From Bacteroidales bacterium (GTDB lineage Bacteria; Bacteroidota; Bacteroidia; Bacteroidales; Bacteroidaceae), in NCBI GenBank assembly GCA_004555055.1, contig SFJN01000164.1:1-5885 (forward strand): a stretch of DNA of 5,885 bases, written 5' to 3'. The notes beneath the pieces are model-generated. The model did not search any database, had not been told where the DNA came from, and saw nothing but the letters and a program-made list of their open reading frames with translations. Numbering within the stretch: position 1 is the stretch's first letter; each line of letters starts with the position of its first letter. Of the stretch, positions 1-4,677 are shown piece by piece. Position numbers and translations under genes: made by a program.

Positions 1-1
1 G

Positions 2-490
2 GAATACACTGATGAGGAGTTCGAGAAATCGCTTGAAAGGGCAAGGAAACTCGCGCCGCTTGGCGGCGGCCACTCCAACTTTCTTTCCGGAATCCGTGTC
101 GCCTTTGATCTGGTATATCCGAACTACATCAGTCCGGAGCTGCAACGGTACACCTTCTTCAAGATAGTGAACTCCAGCAGCAAGATGCACCGTCTGAGCA
201 AGATGAACATAAAGGAGTGTTGTAACAAATATGTCACCGAAAACATAATCAAGGAAGTCACGGCCTTGCAGAAAGAGTATAACGAGTCCCCGACATACGC
301 GAACTTTATGCGTCTGGTGTCGAACTGTCCCCAGGGCATAGAGTTGTTTATGCGTTGCACAACCAACTATCTGTGTCTTAGGAACATATATGCACAACGC
401 AAGAACCACAAACTAAAAGAGGACTACGGTGCTTTCTGTGACTTTATACGGTCTTTGCCGTATGCGGAGGATTTCCTTCTAAATGACTGA
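2..490 (+). CDS. ThyX-like conserved phage protein, 5' end outside the window
   Basis: The frame is open from the left edge, giving 162 visible residues, so the real start lies upstream; the first internal ATG at 167 is not the start because similarity begins well before it. I recognise a family common in gut phages. Visible family features are GGGHSNFLSGI near the start, a block ending FKIVNSSSKMHRL, and a C-terminal segment TTNYLCLRNIYAQRKNHKL followed by a Trp-poor FCDFIRSLPY. The spacing of an Arg/Ser-rich core and a later Asn-x-x-x-Leu-Arg helix resembles the flavin-dependent thymidylate synthase fold, which would place it in dTMP synthesis. The canonical RHRxxSxNExSxRY motif of ThyX is not present, so catalysis is uncertain. 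It is the only rightward gene, lies tail to tail with the leftward operon, and is visibly richer in AT than its neighbours. Family membership is fairly sure; the ThyX fold is inference. Confidence 0.7.
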   Translation, partial: EYTDEEFEKSLERARKLAPLGGGHSNFLSGIRVAFDLVYPNYISPELQRYTFFKIVNSSSKMHRLSKMNIKECCNKYVTENIIKEVTALQKEYNESPTYANFMRLVSNCPQGIELFMRCTTNYLCLRNIYAQRKNHKLKEDYGAFCDFIRSLPYAEDFLLND

Positions 491-491
491 C

Positions 492-527
492 AAAAAGCGC
501 CGTGTGTAGGAAGTTCGCACGGTGCTT
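492..527 (-). terminator. Intrinsic terminator of the leftward operon, at the convergent junction
   Basis: The arms 495-506 and 516-527 pair over 12 bases (two are G-U) around a 9-base loop. Read leftward, the stem is followed directly by a short T-run from the A-run at 492-496. It sits between the stop of the rightward gene (490) and the stop of the last leftward gene (555). Read rightward, the stem is followed by CTGAAAAC with no T-run, so it should act mainly on leftward transcripts. Confidence 0.7.
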
Positions 528-554
528 CTGAAAACAGACGGGCAACTTGCCGCC

Positions 555-968
555 TCATCTGTCATTCCCGCATCCGGCGCAAAGATACATTCTTGCGACC
601 GGATATGTTTTTCTCCCTATATCGCCGGCGAGGTATTGAAGCTCCTCGCCGAAAGGGTCTATCCCCAACGCCTTCGCTATGTGCATCGTCACGTGTCCCT
701 TCTCGTGGTCATAGGTGTTCTGGAACTCGAACACTGATGAAGCCCTGCCTATCACGCTTACGGTAGTCCTTGAATTGAAGGACGAGGCCGTGAGGCCCGT
801 GTTGGACTGGATATCGGAAAGGATTCTTTCAGCGGCCTCTATCTTGTCGGCAGAAATGTTCGCCTCGTCCATCAAGTCAAGAACCGTGTCCGTGTCGTAG
901 GCGGTGGCGTCGTAGCAGAACACCACTGTCCACCGCCAATCGGACAAAAGGACACGCTGTGTCGTCAT
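555..968 (-). CDS. Small HExxH (HEKGH) putative zinc metallopeptidase-like phage protein
   Basis: This gene encodes 137 residues. The most telling segment is DHEKGHVTMHIAKALGIDP at about residues 87-105. It contains a clean HExxH motif (H88, E89, H92) in a predicted helix, followed by GEELQYLAGDIG, where E108 or E109 could be the third metal ligand and D116 a supporting acid. A CAGC pair (C130, C133) near the C-terminus could bind metal or form a disulfide. There is no signal peptide or membrane segment. I recall homologues in Bacteroidales prophages with HEMGH-type motifs and the same 'GLDPYGE..QYLGGDIA' continuation. The start at 968 overlaps the stop of the preceding gene as ATGA, which points to translational coupling. 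It is the last gene before the terminator. Peptidase activity and substrate are unproven; a virion-maturation or cell-wall role is only a guess. Confidence 0.72.
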   Translation of the reverse strand: MTTQRVLLSDWRWTVVFCYDATAYDTDTVLDLMDEANISADKIEAAERILSDIQSNTGLTASSFNSRTTVSVIGRASSVFEFQNTYDHEKGHVTMHIAKALGIDPFGEELQYLAGDIGRKTYPVARMYLCAGCGNDR

Positions 969-1387
969 AGGATAGTCTCCCAGTCAACAGGAACGCCCGA
1001 TCGCACCATGTCGGCATACCAGCGGTTGAAGATGAATCCGTCCGCCTGGTCGGGGTCATCAACGACATCCTTGACATACTTTGCAAGGTGCGTCTCATCC
1101 TCTATGCTGGATCCGAGAAAGTCCGCCTTCGCCATGTTCGCGACGAAAACGTAATCTTGTCCGACAGCGTTGTTAAGCGTGATTCCGTTGCGTTTCAGAA
1201 GGTCGTCAACTTGTTCCTTACTCCATGCGTCGATGCGCTCGGTCTTCCTTGTCGCGGGGTTCATCTTCCGCATCTGTGACGCGGCGAACTCCTGGGCCTT
1301 GCCGTTGAAGTGCATTCCGTTGTGACGGAGGTAGGCGACCATGGCCGCCGGCCTCTCGTCATAAATGTCAAGCGGTTCCCTATACAT
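965..1387 (-). CDS. Conserved phage protein of unknown function (140 residues)
   Basis: This is a soluble, probably alpha-helical protein with no signal peptide or membrane segment. Residues about 5-40 form an opening segment (YDERPAAMVAYLRHNGMHF). A central KMNPATRKTERIDAW stretch is followed by a helix, EQVDDLLKRNGI. The C-terminal part is the most family-like: VANMAKADFLGSS, then DQADGFIFNRWYADM and VPVDWE near the end. I recognise this pattern from Bacteroidales phages, where it sits in the same gene order, but I know of no assigned function. It starts two bases after the stop of the 1390-1629 gene and its stop overlaps the start of the HEKGH gene by four bases, so the three are almost certainly translated from one mRNA. 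A virion or assembly accessory role is inferred only from context. Confidence 0.72.
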   Translation of the reverse strand: MYREPLDIYDERPAAMVAYLRHNGMHFNGKAQEFAASQMRKMNPATRKTERIDAWSKEQVDDLLKRNGITLNNAVGQDYVFVANMAKADFLGSSIEDETHLAKYVKDVVDDPDQADGFIFNRWYADMVRSGVPVDWETIL

Positions 1388-1389
1388 GG

Positions 1390-1629
1390 CTAATAGCGGT
1401 ATCTGCGACGGCGCTCACCGAAGTCGTCACCGTCATAGTCGTCACGTTCATGTCTGCGTCTCATGGTTGACATTGACCGGTAGTCCCCGTCACCCATCCG
1501 CATATTCAGGCCGCTTTCCTCGCCCAACTCGCTGATGCAGTGCATCAGTCTGCCCCCGGCGGTCAGCATTTCCTCAGCCAAGTCGGACATCTTGTCCAGC
1601 TTGCTTTCAGTTATCTCTATTACTCTCAT
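1390..1629 (-). CDS. Small conserved phage protein with a mixed-charge tail
   Basis: The gene encodes 79 residues. Residues 1-36 form an amphipathic helix-rich domain (MRVIEITESKLDKMSDLAEE, then a Gly-Gly-containing stretch LTAGGRLMHCISEL). Residues about 45-79 are disordered and strongly charged: a Met/Arg segment, an acidic patch (RDDYDGDD) and a basic end RRRRYRY. Similar short proteins with a conserved head and variable Arg/Tyr-rich tail occur at this position in Bacteroidales phages. The basic end could touch nucleic acid, but this is inference. It lies 15 bases after the 1645-2151 gene and 2 bases before the next, within the same operon. The start is supported by the AT-rich TTTTAATC leader directly before ATG, shared with the amidase gene. 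Confidence 0.68.
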   Translation of the reverse strand: MRVIEITESKLDKMSDLAEEMLTAGGRLMHCISELGEESGLNMRMGDGDYRSMSTMRRRHERDDYDGDDFGERRRRYRY

Positions 1630-1644
1630 GATTAAAATACTGTG

Positions 1645-2151
1645 TTATTTAGGGACCTTGTTCAACGCCTTGAGCAGCAGTTCTTTCATGTCACCCACGG
1701 TGTCTTCGATGCCACCGAGCTTACGCTCAAGGGCCTCAATCTTCTCCCTTTGTTCCTTTTCCTCGGCAAGCCTTGGATTGAGCGTGCACATGATGGACTC
1801 GCAGGCCTCCAGAGCGTTCTTGTGATAGTCCACGCTCCCAAGGACTTCCTTGCTTGTCCTTATCATGTTCTCGACCTCGGCCACCATAGCCTCGCGGCTT
1901 TCGGAGACCACGGTGTTGCCGCAAGGCGCGATGACAGACGAGGACGGAATCTGCTTGAATGTCAGAAGCTCGTCCCCGACCTTCACGGTCAAATCCACCA
2001 CCGTGTCCTGCTGGAACTGTCCCGGCATCAGCTGTGTGCCGAACTTCGTCACCGGGGAGGAAACGGACTGAACCACGCCCGTCTTTAGGGTCGGGGTGTC
2101 ACCCTTTGTCAGGATATAGACCGTGCCTGACTGTCTCAATGCGCTGAACAT
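1645..2151 (-). CDS. Conserved phage protein with beta-rich head and coiled-coil tail
   Basis: This gene encodes 168 residues. The N-terminal half (about 1-85) looks beta-rich and begins MFSALRQSGTVYILTKGD, with TGVVQSVSSP, VVDLTVKVGDELLTFKQIP and a conserved-looking CGNTVVSESREAM. Residues about 86-128 are helical (SVDYHKNALEACESI). Residues about 129-163 are a charged coiled coil with heptad-like spacing (EEKEQREKIEALERKLGG). There is no signal or membrane segment. I recognise the family as recurrent in Bacteroidales phages, always in a small-gene cluster like this one, with no known activity. The coiled coil suggests oligomerisation or binding of a partner, possibly the charged protein encoded next. 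It follows the virion-like gene by 19 bases with an AT-rich leader (AATTAAACAATC). Confidence 0.73.
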   Translation of the reverse strand: MFSALRQSGTVYILTKGDTPTLKTGVVQSVSSPVTKFGTQLMPGQFQQDTVVDLTVKVGDELLTFKQIPSSSVIAPCGNTVVSESREAMVAEVENMIRTSKEVLGSVDYHKNALEACESIMCTLNPRLAEEKEQREKIEALERKLGGIEDTVGDMKELLLKALNKVPK

Positions 2152-2170
2152 GTCTCTGATTGTTTAATTG

Positions 2171-2512
2171 TTACGCAAGTCCCGTAAGGAGTTGCAGTGT
2201 TCCTGTTGAAGCCTCGTAGTAGGCAAGATAGATACCCGTGCCGCTGATGTTGTTCACGGTCACGGCTGCGTCGTCGAAAGTGGTCACGGCCTGGTTGCCG
2301 GAAGATGTCGAAGAGAATACTACCGGAAGCGTCCCAGTGGTTCCCGACGGGATTGCCTGCGCCAGCCATACCGCGACGAATCCGCTGAAATTCCTCGCGA
2401 ACCGCGCGTCACTTGTGAAGTTGAACCTCACTTCCGTGGCTGTCACTGTCACGCTTTCGGACTTGACCCTCGGTATTCCGCCTCTGTTAGCCATGAAATA
2501 GAACGGTATCAT
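2171..2512 (-). CDS. Small beta-rich probable virion protein
   Basis: The gene encodes 113 residues dominated by alternating hydrophobic beta strands with many Thr, Ser and Val: SVTVTATEVRFNF, FVAVWLAQAIPSGTTGTLPV, and GTGIYLAYYEASTGTLQLLT at the C-terminus. The 'AQAIP.GTTGTLPV' and 'LQLLTG' signatures match a small protein family I recall beside other structural genes in Bacteroidales phages. An Ig-like or decoration-type surface protein is the best guess, but this is inference. No signal peptide is clear, although the first six residues (MIPFYF) are hydrophobic. A second ATG at 2494 (MANRGG) is a fully plausible alternative start; 2512 is kept because its upstream region (CATAAAAACGCAAATGTT) is A-rich, as in Bacteroidetes leaders. 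A 6-bp GC hairpin lies 17 bases upstream. Confidence 0.68.
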   Translation of the reverse strand: MIPFYFMANRGGIPRVKSESVTVTATEVRFNFTSDARFARNFSGFVAVWLAQAIPSGTTGTLPVVFSSTSSGNQAVTTFDDAAVTVNNISGTGIYLAYYEASTGTLQLLTGLA

Positions 2513-2529
2513 AACATTTGCGTTTTTAT

Positions 2530-2549
2530 GGGCCGCCTTTCGACGGCCC
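2530..2549 (-). promoter_or_regulatory. GC hairpin between the 307-residue gene and the virion-like gene
   Basis: GGGCCG (2530-2535) and CGGCCC (2544-2549) form a perfect 6-bp stem with an 8-base loop. It lies 8 bases after the stop at 2558 and 17 bases before the ATG at 2512. Read leftward it is followed by ATAAAAACG, and read rightward by CGTTGAAC, so it has no T-tract and is not a normal intrinsic terminator. A role in mRNA processing, 3'-end protection of the upstream message or control of translation of the next gene is possible. Confidence 0.5.
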
Positions 2550-2557
2550 CGTTGAAC

Positions 2558-3481
2558 TTACAGCCAAGGGCCGTTTCCGATGATACCGGAGCCCGCACCA
2601 AGTCCGTTGATACCGAGAAGGGTGGCCTGGCAAGGCGAAAGGTAAACGCCGTTCTGCGCCGGGACGACCTGCGTCTGCGGGAGCTTGCACTTGATGCCGT
2701 CAACCTCGGACTGCAAGGCGGCCAAGGCGGAGTTGAGCGGCGTGAACGCCTGGCTGATGTACTGCCCGATCTGCGCGGTCTGGTTCGCCTGCGATATCTG
2801 GCCGAGAAGGTTGGACCTTTCCTCCCGGAGCGCGTCTATCTTGTTCTGAAGCTCACGCTGCTCCAGCTGGCAGAACTTTTCGTTGATGAGAACGCTTTGC
2901 TGGTCAATCTTCGAGCCAAGCACGTTGGTCTGCTCTGAGATGGCGATCCTGCTCTCATAGCCTTGCTGGGTGGCGAGAAGGCGGCTGTCGCAGCAGCACT
3001 GCGCAAGCTGTCTCTCTATCGAGCAGTTGCCGCTCTGGATGGCGTTGATGATGGCCTGTCCGGACATGCCTACCTGGCTGCCGAGGGACTGGAGTTGCGT
3101 CATCACACCGTTGATGCTCTGCTGAATCTGGCCGGCCGAGCAGTTGAGCGTAGATGCAAGCTGACTGATTGCGGCGCCGTTGCCGTTGATTGCCTGCATG
3201 AGCAAATCCCTGCCGTTGTCGCTGTTGATGAGCGACGCAAGGTCAGCGGTGCCTTGCCCGTTGCGTCCGAATCCGCCCCAGCCGTTGCCGCCCCAAAGGA
3301 GGATGATGAAGAAGAACCAGATCCAGTTCCCCATGCCGTTGCCCCAGCCTCCGTTGTTGTTCATCATCGCCAGGACATTAGGGTCAACACCCCTGTTCTG
3401 CGCGAGGTTGGCGAGCCATCCCCACATCCCGCTGTTGCCGGAACCGGAGCCGTCGCCGAAAACATAAGTTTTTGTCTCCAT
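2558..3481 (-). CDS. Gly/Trp/Cys-rich coiled-coil phage protein with short hydrophobic segment
   Basis: This gene encodes 307 residues, the largest protein here. Residues 1-50 are Gly/Asn-rich and disordered. Residues 53-63 (WIWFFFIILLW) form one very hydrophobic segment, only 11 residues long, followed by a glycine-rich stretch (GGNGWGGFGRNG). Residues 80-150 are Gln/Ser-rich helices, and residues 162-164 are three consecutive cysteines. Residues about 195-265 form a long coiled coil (KIDQQSVLINEKFCQLEQRE, ALREERSNLLGQISQ). The tail (270-307) is Pro/Gly-rich. I recognise a family spread across gut phages and prophages of Bacteroidota and Firmicutes; its function is unknown to me. A virion protein that meets the membrane, or a spike or pilot protein, is inference. 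It has its own promoter with a short structured leader, which suggests strong expression and leads the downstream operon. Confidence 0.75.
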   Translation of the reverse strand: METKTYVFGDGSGSGNSGMWGWLANLAQNRGVDPNVLAMMNNNGGWGNGMGNWIWFFFIILLWGGNGWGGFGRNGQGTADLASLINSDNGRDLLMQAINGNGAAISQLASTLNCSAGQIQQSINGVMTQLQSLGSQVGMSGQAIINAIQSGNCSIERQLAQCCCDSRLLATQQGYESRIAISEQTNVLGSKIDQQSVLINEKFCQLEQRELQNKIDALREERSNLLGQISQANQTAQIGQYISQAFTPLNSALAALQSEVDGIKCKLPQTQVVPAQNGVYLSPCQATLLGINGLGAGSGIIGNGPWL

Positions 3482-3505
3482 GATAACTGTTTGTTTGTGT
3501 GTTTC

Positions 3506-3519
3506 GACCGTTATCGGTC
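3506..3519 (-). promoter_or_regulatory. 5'-terminal stem-loop in the leader of the 307-residue gene
   Basis: GACCG (3506-3510) and CGGTC (3515-3519) are exact complements separated by a 4-base loop. In the leftward transcript this reads GACCG-ATAA-CGGTC and begins about where the promoter at 3526-3556 should start RNA synthesis. The rest of the leader to the ATG is an unstructured A/C-rich stretch (AAACACACAAACAAACAG). A hairpin at the very 5' end followed by an open ribosome landing region is typical of stabilised messages. Confidence 0.55.
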
Positions 3520-3525
3520 TTGCCG

Positions 3526-3556
3526 CAAAGTTACCAATTCGGCTGCCCGTAATTAA
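3526..3556 (-). promoter_or_regulatory. Bacteroidetes-type promoter for the 3481-to-555 operon
   Basis: Read leftward, 3533-3526 is TAACTTTG, an exact match to the Bacteroidetes -7 consensus TAnnTTTG. Nineteen bases upstream, at 3556-3553, lies TTAA, a weak match to the TTTG element at -33. Transcription should start near 3520, about 40 bases before the ATG at 3481. It lies in a 90-base gap between two genes and has no competing use. No other such promoter is seen between here and 555, so it probably serves all six downstream genes. Confidence 0.62.
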
Positions 3557-3571
3557 GCGATTCGTTCCCGA

Positions 3572-3892
3572 TCAGTTCTCTAAATTATCCGCATTCGTTC
3601 CGTTTCCGTTCCGCCTCGCTTCGACGCGTCTCCGGCACATCTCCAGCCCCGGCGAGTTGTCCGCCCTCGACCGGAACGAGCCTATCATCTTGCGGACCGC
3701 GCGCCCGCTGACGTGCAGCCTCTCGGCTATCATCCCCGGATAATAGCCGCTTCTCCTGAGCGTCACCACGAGCAGGTGCCTCGCGTCCACGATCTCCTCA
3801 CTCTTGGACTTCGACATTATGTCGCGCTCCGAAATCCCCGTGACCTCGCACACGTCACGCAGGACGCTGGCGAATATCTCTGATTTTATCAT
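3572..3892 (-). CDS. Stand-alone DnaA domain IV-like helix-turn-helix protein
   Basis: This gene encodes 106 residues. Residues about 10-71 resemble the DNA-binding domain IV of the replication initiator DnaA. VCEVTGISERDIMSKSKSEE matches the 'ISxEDIxSKSRxxEIVxAR' block, DARHLLVVTLRRSGYYPGMI follows, and then a helix-turn-helix AERLHVSGRAVRKMI. The AAA+ ATPase module of DnaA is missing, so it cannot be an initiator by itself. The recognition helix reads SGRAVRKM instead of the DHSTVLHA that contacts the DnaA box, so its DNA target should differ. Residues 72-106 are a basic, disordered tail. Similar short proteins occur in Bacteroidales phages, where a regulator role is likely. It sits between the lysis-side genes and the structural operon and may regulate either. 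The start at 3892 precedes the conserved domain by about 10 residues. Confidence 0.78.
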   Translation of the reverse strand: MIKSEIFASVLRDVCEVTGISERDIMSKSKSEEIVDARHLLVVTLRRSGYYPGMIAERLHVSGRAVRKMIGSFRSRADNSPGLEMCRRRVEARRNGNGTNADNLEN

Positions 3893-3931
3893 ATCTTAAA
3901 AGGTTTTAATTTTAACAGTGCGTGTAAATAC

Positions 3932-3952
3932 GGGCGGATGGGCATCCGACCC
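3932..3952 (-). promoter_or_regulatory. Hairpin in the leader of the DnaA-like gene
   Basis: CGGA (3935-3938) pairs with TCCG (3945-3948) around a 6-base loop, and outer GGG (3932-3934) pairs with CCC (3950-3952) with one bulged base. Read leftward it is followed by GTATTTACACGC, with no T-run, so it is not an obvious terminator. It lies about 40 bases upstream of the ATG at 3892. I found no TAnnTTTG promoter in this gap, so this gene may depend on read-through from upstream. Confidence 0.4.
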
Positions 3953-3972
3953 GATGAAACGGCCGCACAGGC

Positions 3973-3995
3973 AAAAGAAAATCGGCGGTGCCGAT
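3973..3995 (-). terminator. Intrinsic terminator after the DUF6808-like gene
   Basis: ATCGGC (3981-3986) and GCCGAT (3990-3995) are perfect complements with a 3-base loop. Read leftward the stem runs straight into TTTTCTTTTG, from the A-rich stretch 3973-3980. It lies 33 bases after the stop codon at 4028. This ends the transcript from the 4646 promoter, apart from any read-through into the DnaA-like gene. Confidence 0.68.
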
Positions 3996-4005
3996 ATTTC
4001 AAAGA

Positions 4006-4024
4006 GCGTGCGGAGAAAGCACGC
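4006..4024 (-). promoter_or_regulatory. Second hairpin directly after the DUF6808-like gene stop
   Basis: GCGTGC (4006-4011) and GCACGC (4019-4024) pair perfectly around a 7-base loop, three bases beyond the stop at 4028. Read leftward it is followed by TCTTTGAAA, a poor T-tract. It may work with the terminator at 3973-3995, either as a tandem terminator or as a block to 3' exonucleases. Confidence 0.45.
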
Positions 4025-4027
4025 ACG

Positions 4028-4552
4028 CTAAAGCCGGAGATAGAACCCTCCGGTCACGCCGAGTCCGGCGTTGACCCTGCCGGAAGGGGCTACGAGGACG
4101 GACGGCCCGACGGCCACGCCGAAACCCCAGCGTTTGGTCTCCATGGCATAGCCTTTTGTGATTATCTTGGTCTCTGGATAAACCTTGACATACTCCAGCT
4201 CCGTCCGGAACCCGCTTACGCCGATGTCGTAGTTGTCGCCACGGTAGCGGCTGAACACTATCGGCACCTCGACCTCCACCGTGTCGCGGATTTGCAGGAA
4301 AACCGTGTCGCCTACCGATGTGATATCGTCGGCGAACCTCGCGAAAGCCAGTCCGGACAACGGGAGTCGGACGGTCTCCACCCTCAGAGGGGTGACGGAG
4401 AGCGGAGCCGGCTTGTAGTCAATGAATGTATCGCGTATTATTATAGTGTCTGACTTTTCAACGGGAGGCATAATGGAACTTCTTCGCCCGCCGATGAACC
4501 CGAGGGTGGCCGTAAGCGCCATGCAAATCAAGAATAAAAATTTCTTTCCCAT
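4028..4552 (-). CDS. DUF6808-like membrane-anchored protein of Bacteroidales phages
   Basis: This gene encodes 174 residues. Residues 1-21 (KKFLFLICMALTATLGFIGG) form a short positive end plus a hydrophobic helix, a signal anchor or signal peptide. C10 is not in a proper lipobox (FLIC), so a lipoprotein is unlikely. The rest is beta-rich: KSDTIIIRDTFIDY at about 33-46, GDTVFLQIRDTVEVEVPIVF at 81-100, SGFRTELEYVKVYPETK at 113-129 and KRWGFGVAVGPSVLVAP at 140-156, ending in alternating Gly/Val strands (AGLGVTGGFYLRL) like a beta-barrel end. The 'VYP.T' block followed by a C-terminal 'kRWGfGv' unit matches my memory of DUF6808, found near phage lysis genes; the name is from memory. A spanin-like envelope role fits the context but is inference. 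Expression is likely controlled by the terminator just before its start. Confidence 0.72.
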   Translation of the reverse strand: MGKKFLFLICMALTATLGFIGGRRSSIMPPVEKSDTIIIRDTFIDYKPAPLSVTPLRVETVRLPLSGLAFARFADDITSVGDTVFLQIRDTVEVEVPIVFSRYRGDNYDIGVSGFRTELEYVKVYPETKIITKGYAMETKRWGFGVAVGPSVLVAPSGRVNAGLGVTGGFYLRL

Positions 4553-4559
4553 GATATTT

Positions 4560-4594
4560 AAAAAAAGGTCTCCGCACCTCTCGGGGGGGAGACC
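4560..4594 (-). terminator. Intrinsic terminator in the leader, ending 7 bases before a start codon
   Basis: GGTCTCC (4567-4573) and GGAGACC (4588-4594) form a perfect 7-bp stem. Read leftward the stem is followed by seven T (4566-4560), a textbook intrinsic terminator. The ATG of the DUF6808-like gene begins at 4552, so the T-run ends only seven bases (AAATATC) before it. It could be the terminator of the amidase/HEYGH transcript, or an attenuator for the gene behind it, since the nearest promoter lies upstream of it. The loop contains a run of seven G (4583-4589). Confidence 0.78.
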
Positions 4595-4603
4595 GAAGTT
4601 CTT

Positions 4604-4615
4604 TAACTAACTAAC
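4604..4615. repeat. Three tandem TAAC units closing all six frames
   Basis: TAAC is repeated three times (4604-4615), followed by CTAAAA. Because the unit is four bases long, TAA occurs at 4604, 4608 and 4612 in all three rightward frames. On the other strand TAG or TAA falls at 4603, 4607 and 4611, again in three frames. It lies in the untranslated leader between a promoter and a terminator. Confidence 0.6.
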
Positions 4616-4645
4616 CTAAAACGAGTAAAATTATGACAACTGCCA

Positions 4646-4677
4646 CAAAGGTAGTGCTATCTTTTGACTCCGCCAAG
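4646..4677 (-). promoter_or_regulatory. Bacteroidetes-type promoter for the DUF6808-like gene
   Basis: Read leftward, 4653-4646 is TACCTTTG, matching TAnnTTTG exactly. Twenty bases upstream is CTTGG (4677-4673), a partial -33 element lying within the end of the HEYGH gene. The -7 box starts just after that gene's stop codon (4657-4659). Expected transcription start is near 4640, leaving a leader of about 88 bases that includes the stop cassette and the terminator at 4560-4594. Confidence 0.55.

Noticed and set aside
580..587. CAAAGATA, a leftward TAnnTTTG match
   Set aside because: It lies inside the last codons of the HEKGH gene with only a terminator downstream, so a promoter here would have nothing to transcribe; probably chance.
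1423..1445. Direct repeat of GTCGTCAC
   Set aside because: It is explained by the repeated Asp-rich codons of the charged tail in the 79-residue protein.
2963..3556. Rightward open frame of 197 codons opposite the 307-residue gene
   Set aside because: It is an antisense shadow of a GC-rich gene, runs across the leftward promoter, and shows an Ala/Val-rich sequence with no domain.
3974..3981. TTCTTTTG-like element as a promoter for the DnaA-like gene
   Set aside because: It lacks the TA of TAnnTTTG and forms the T-rich tail of a good terminator.
3938..4453. Long rightward open frame of 171 codons
   Set aside because: It lies opposite the DUF6808-like gene and the hairpin gap. Its composition is Arg/Glu/Gly-biased with no recognisable domain, and the leftward frame has a signal anchor and family pattern.
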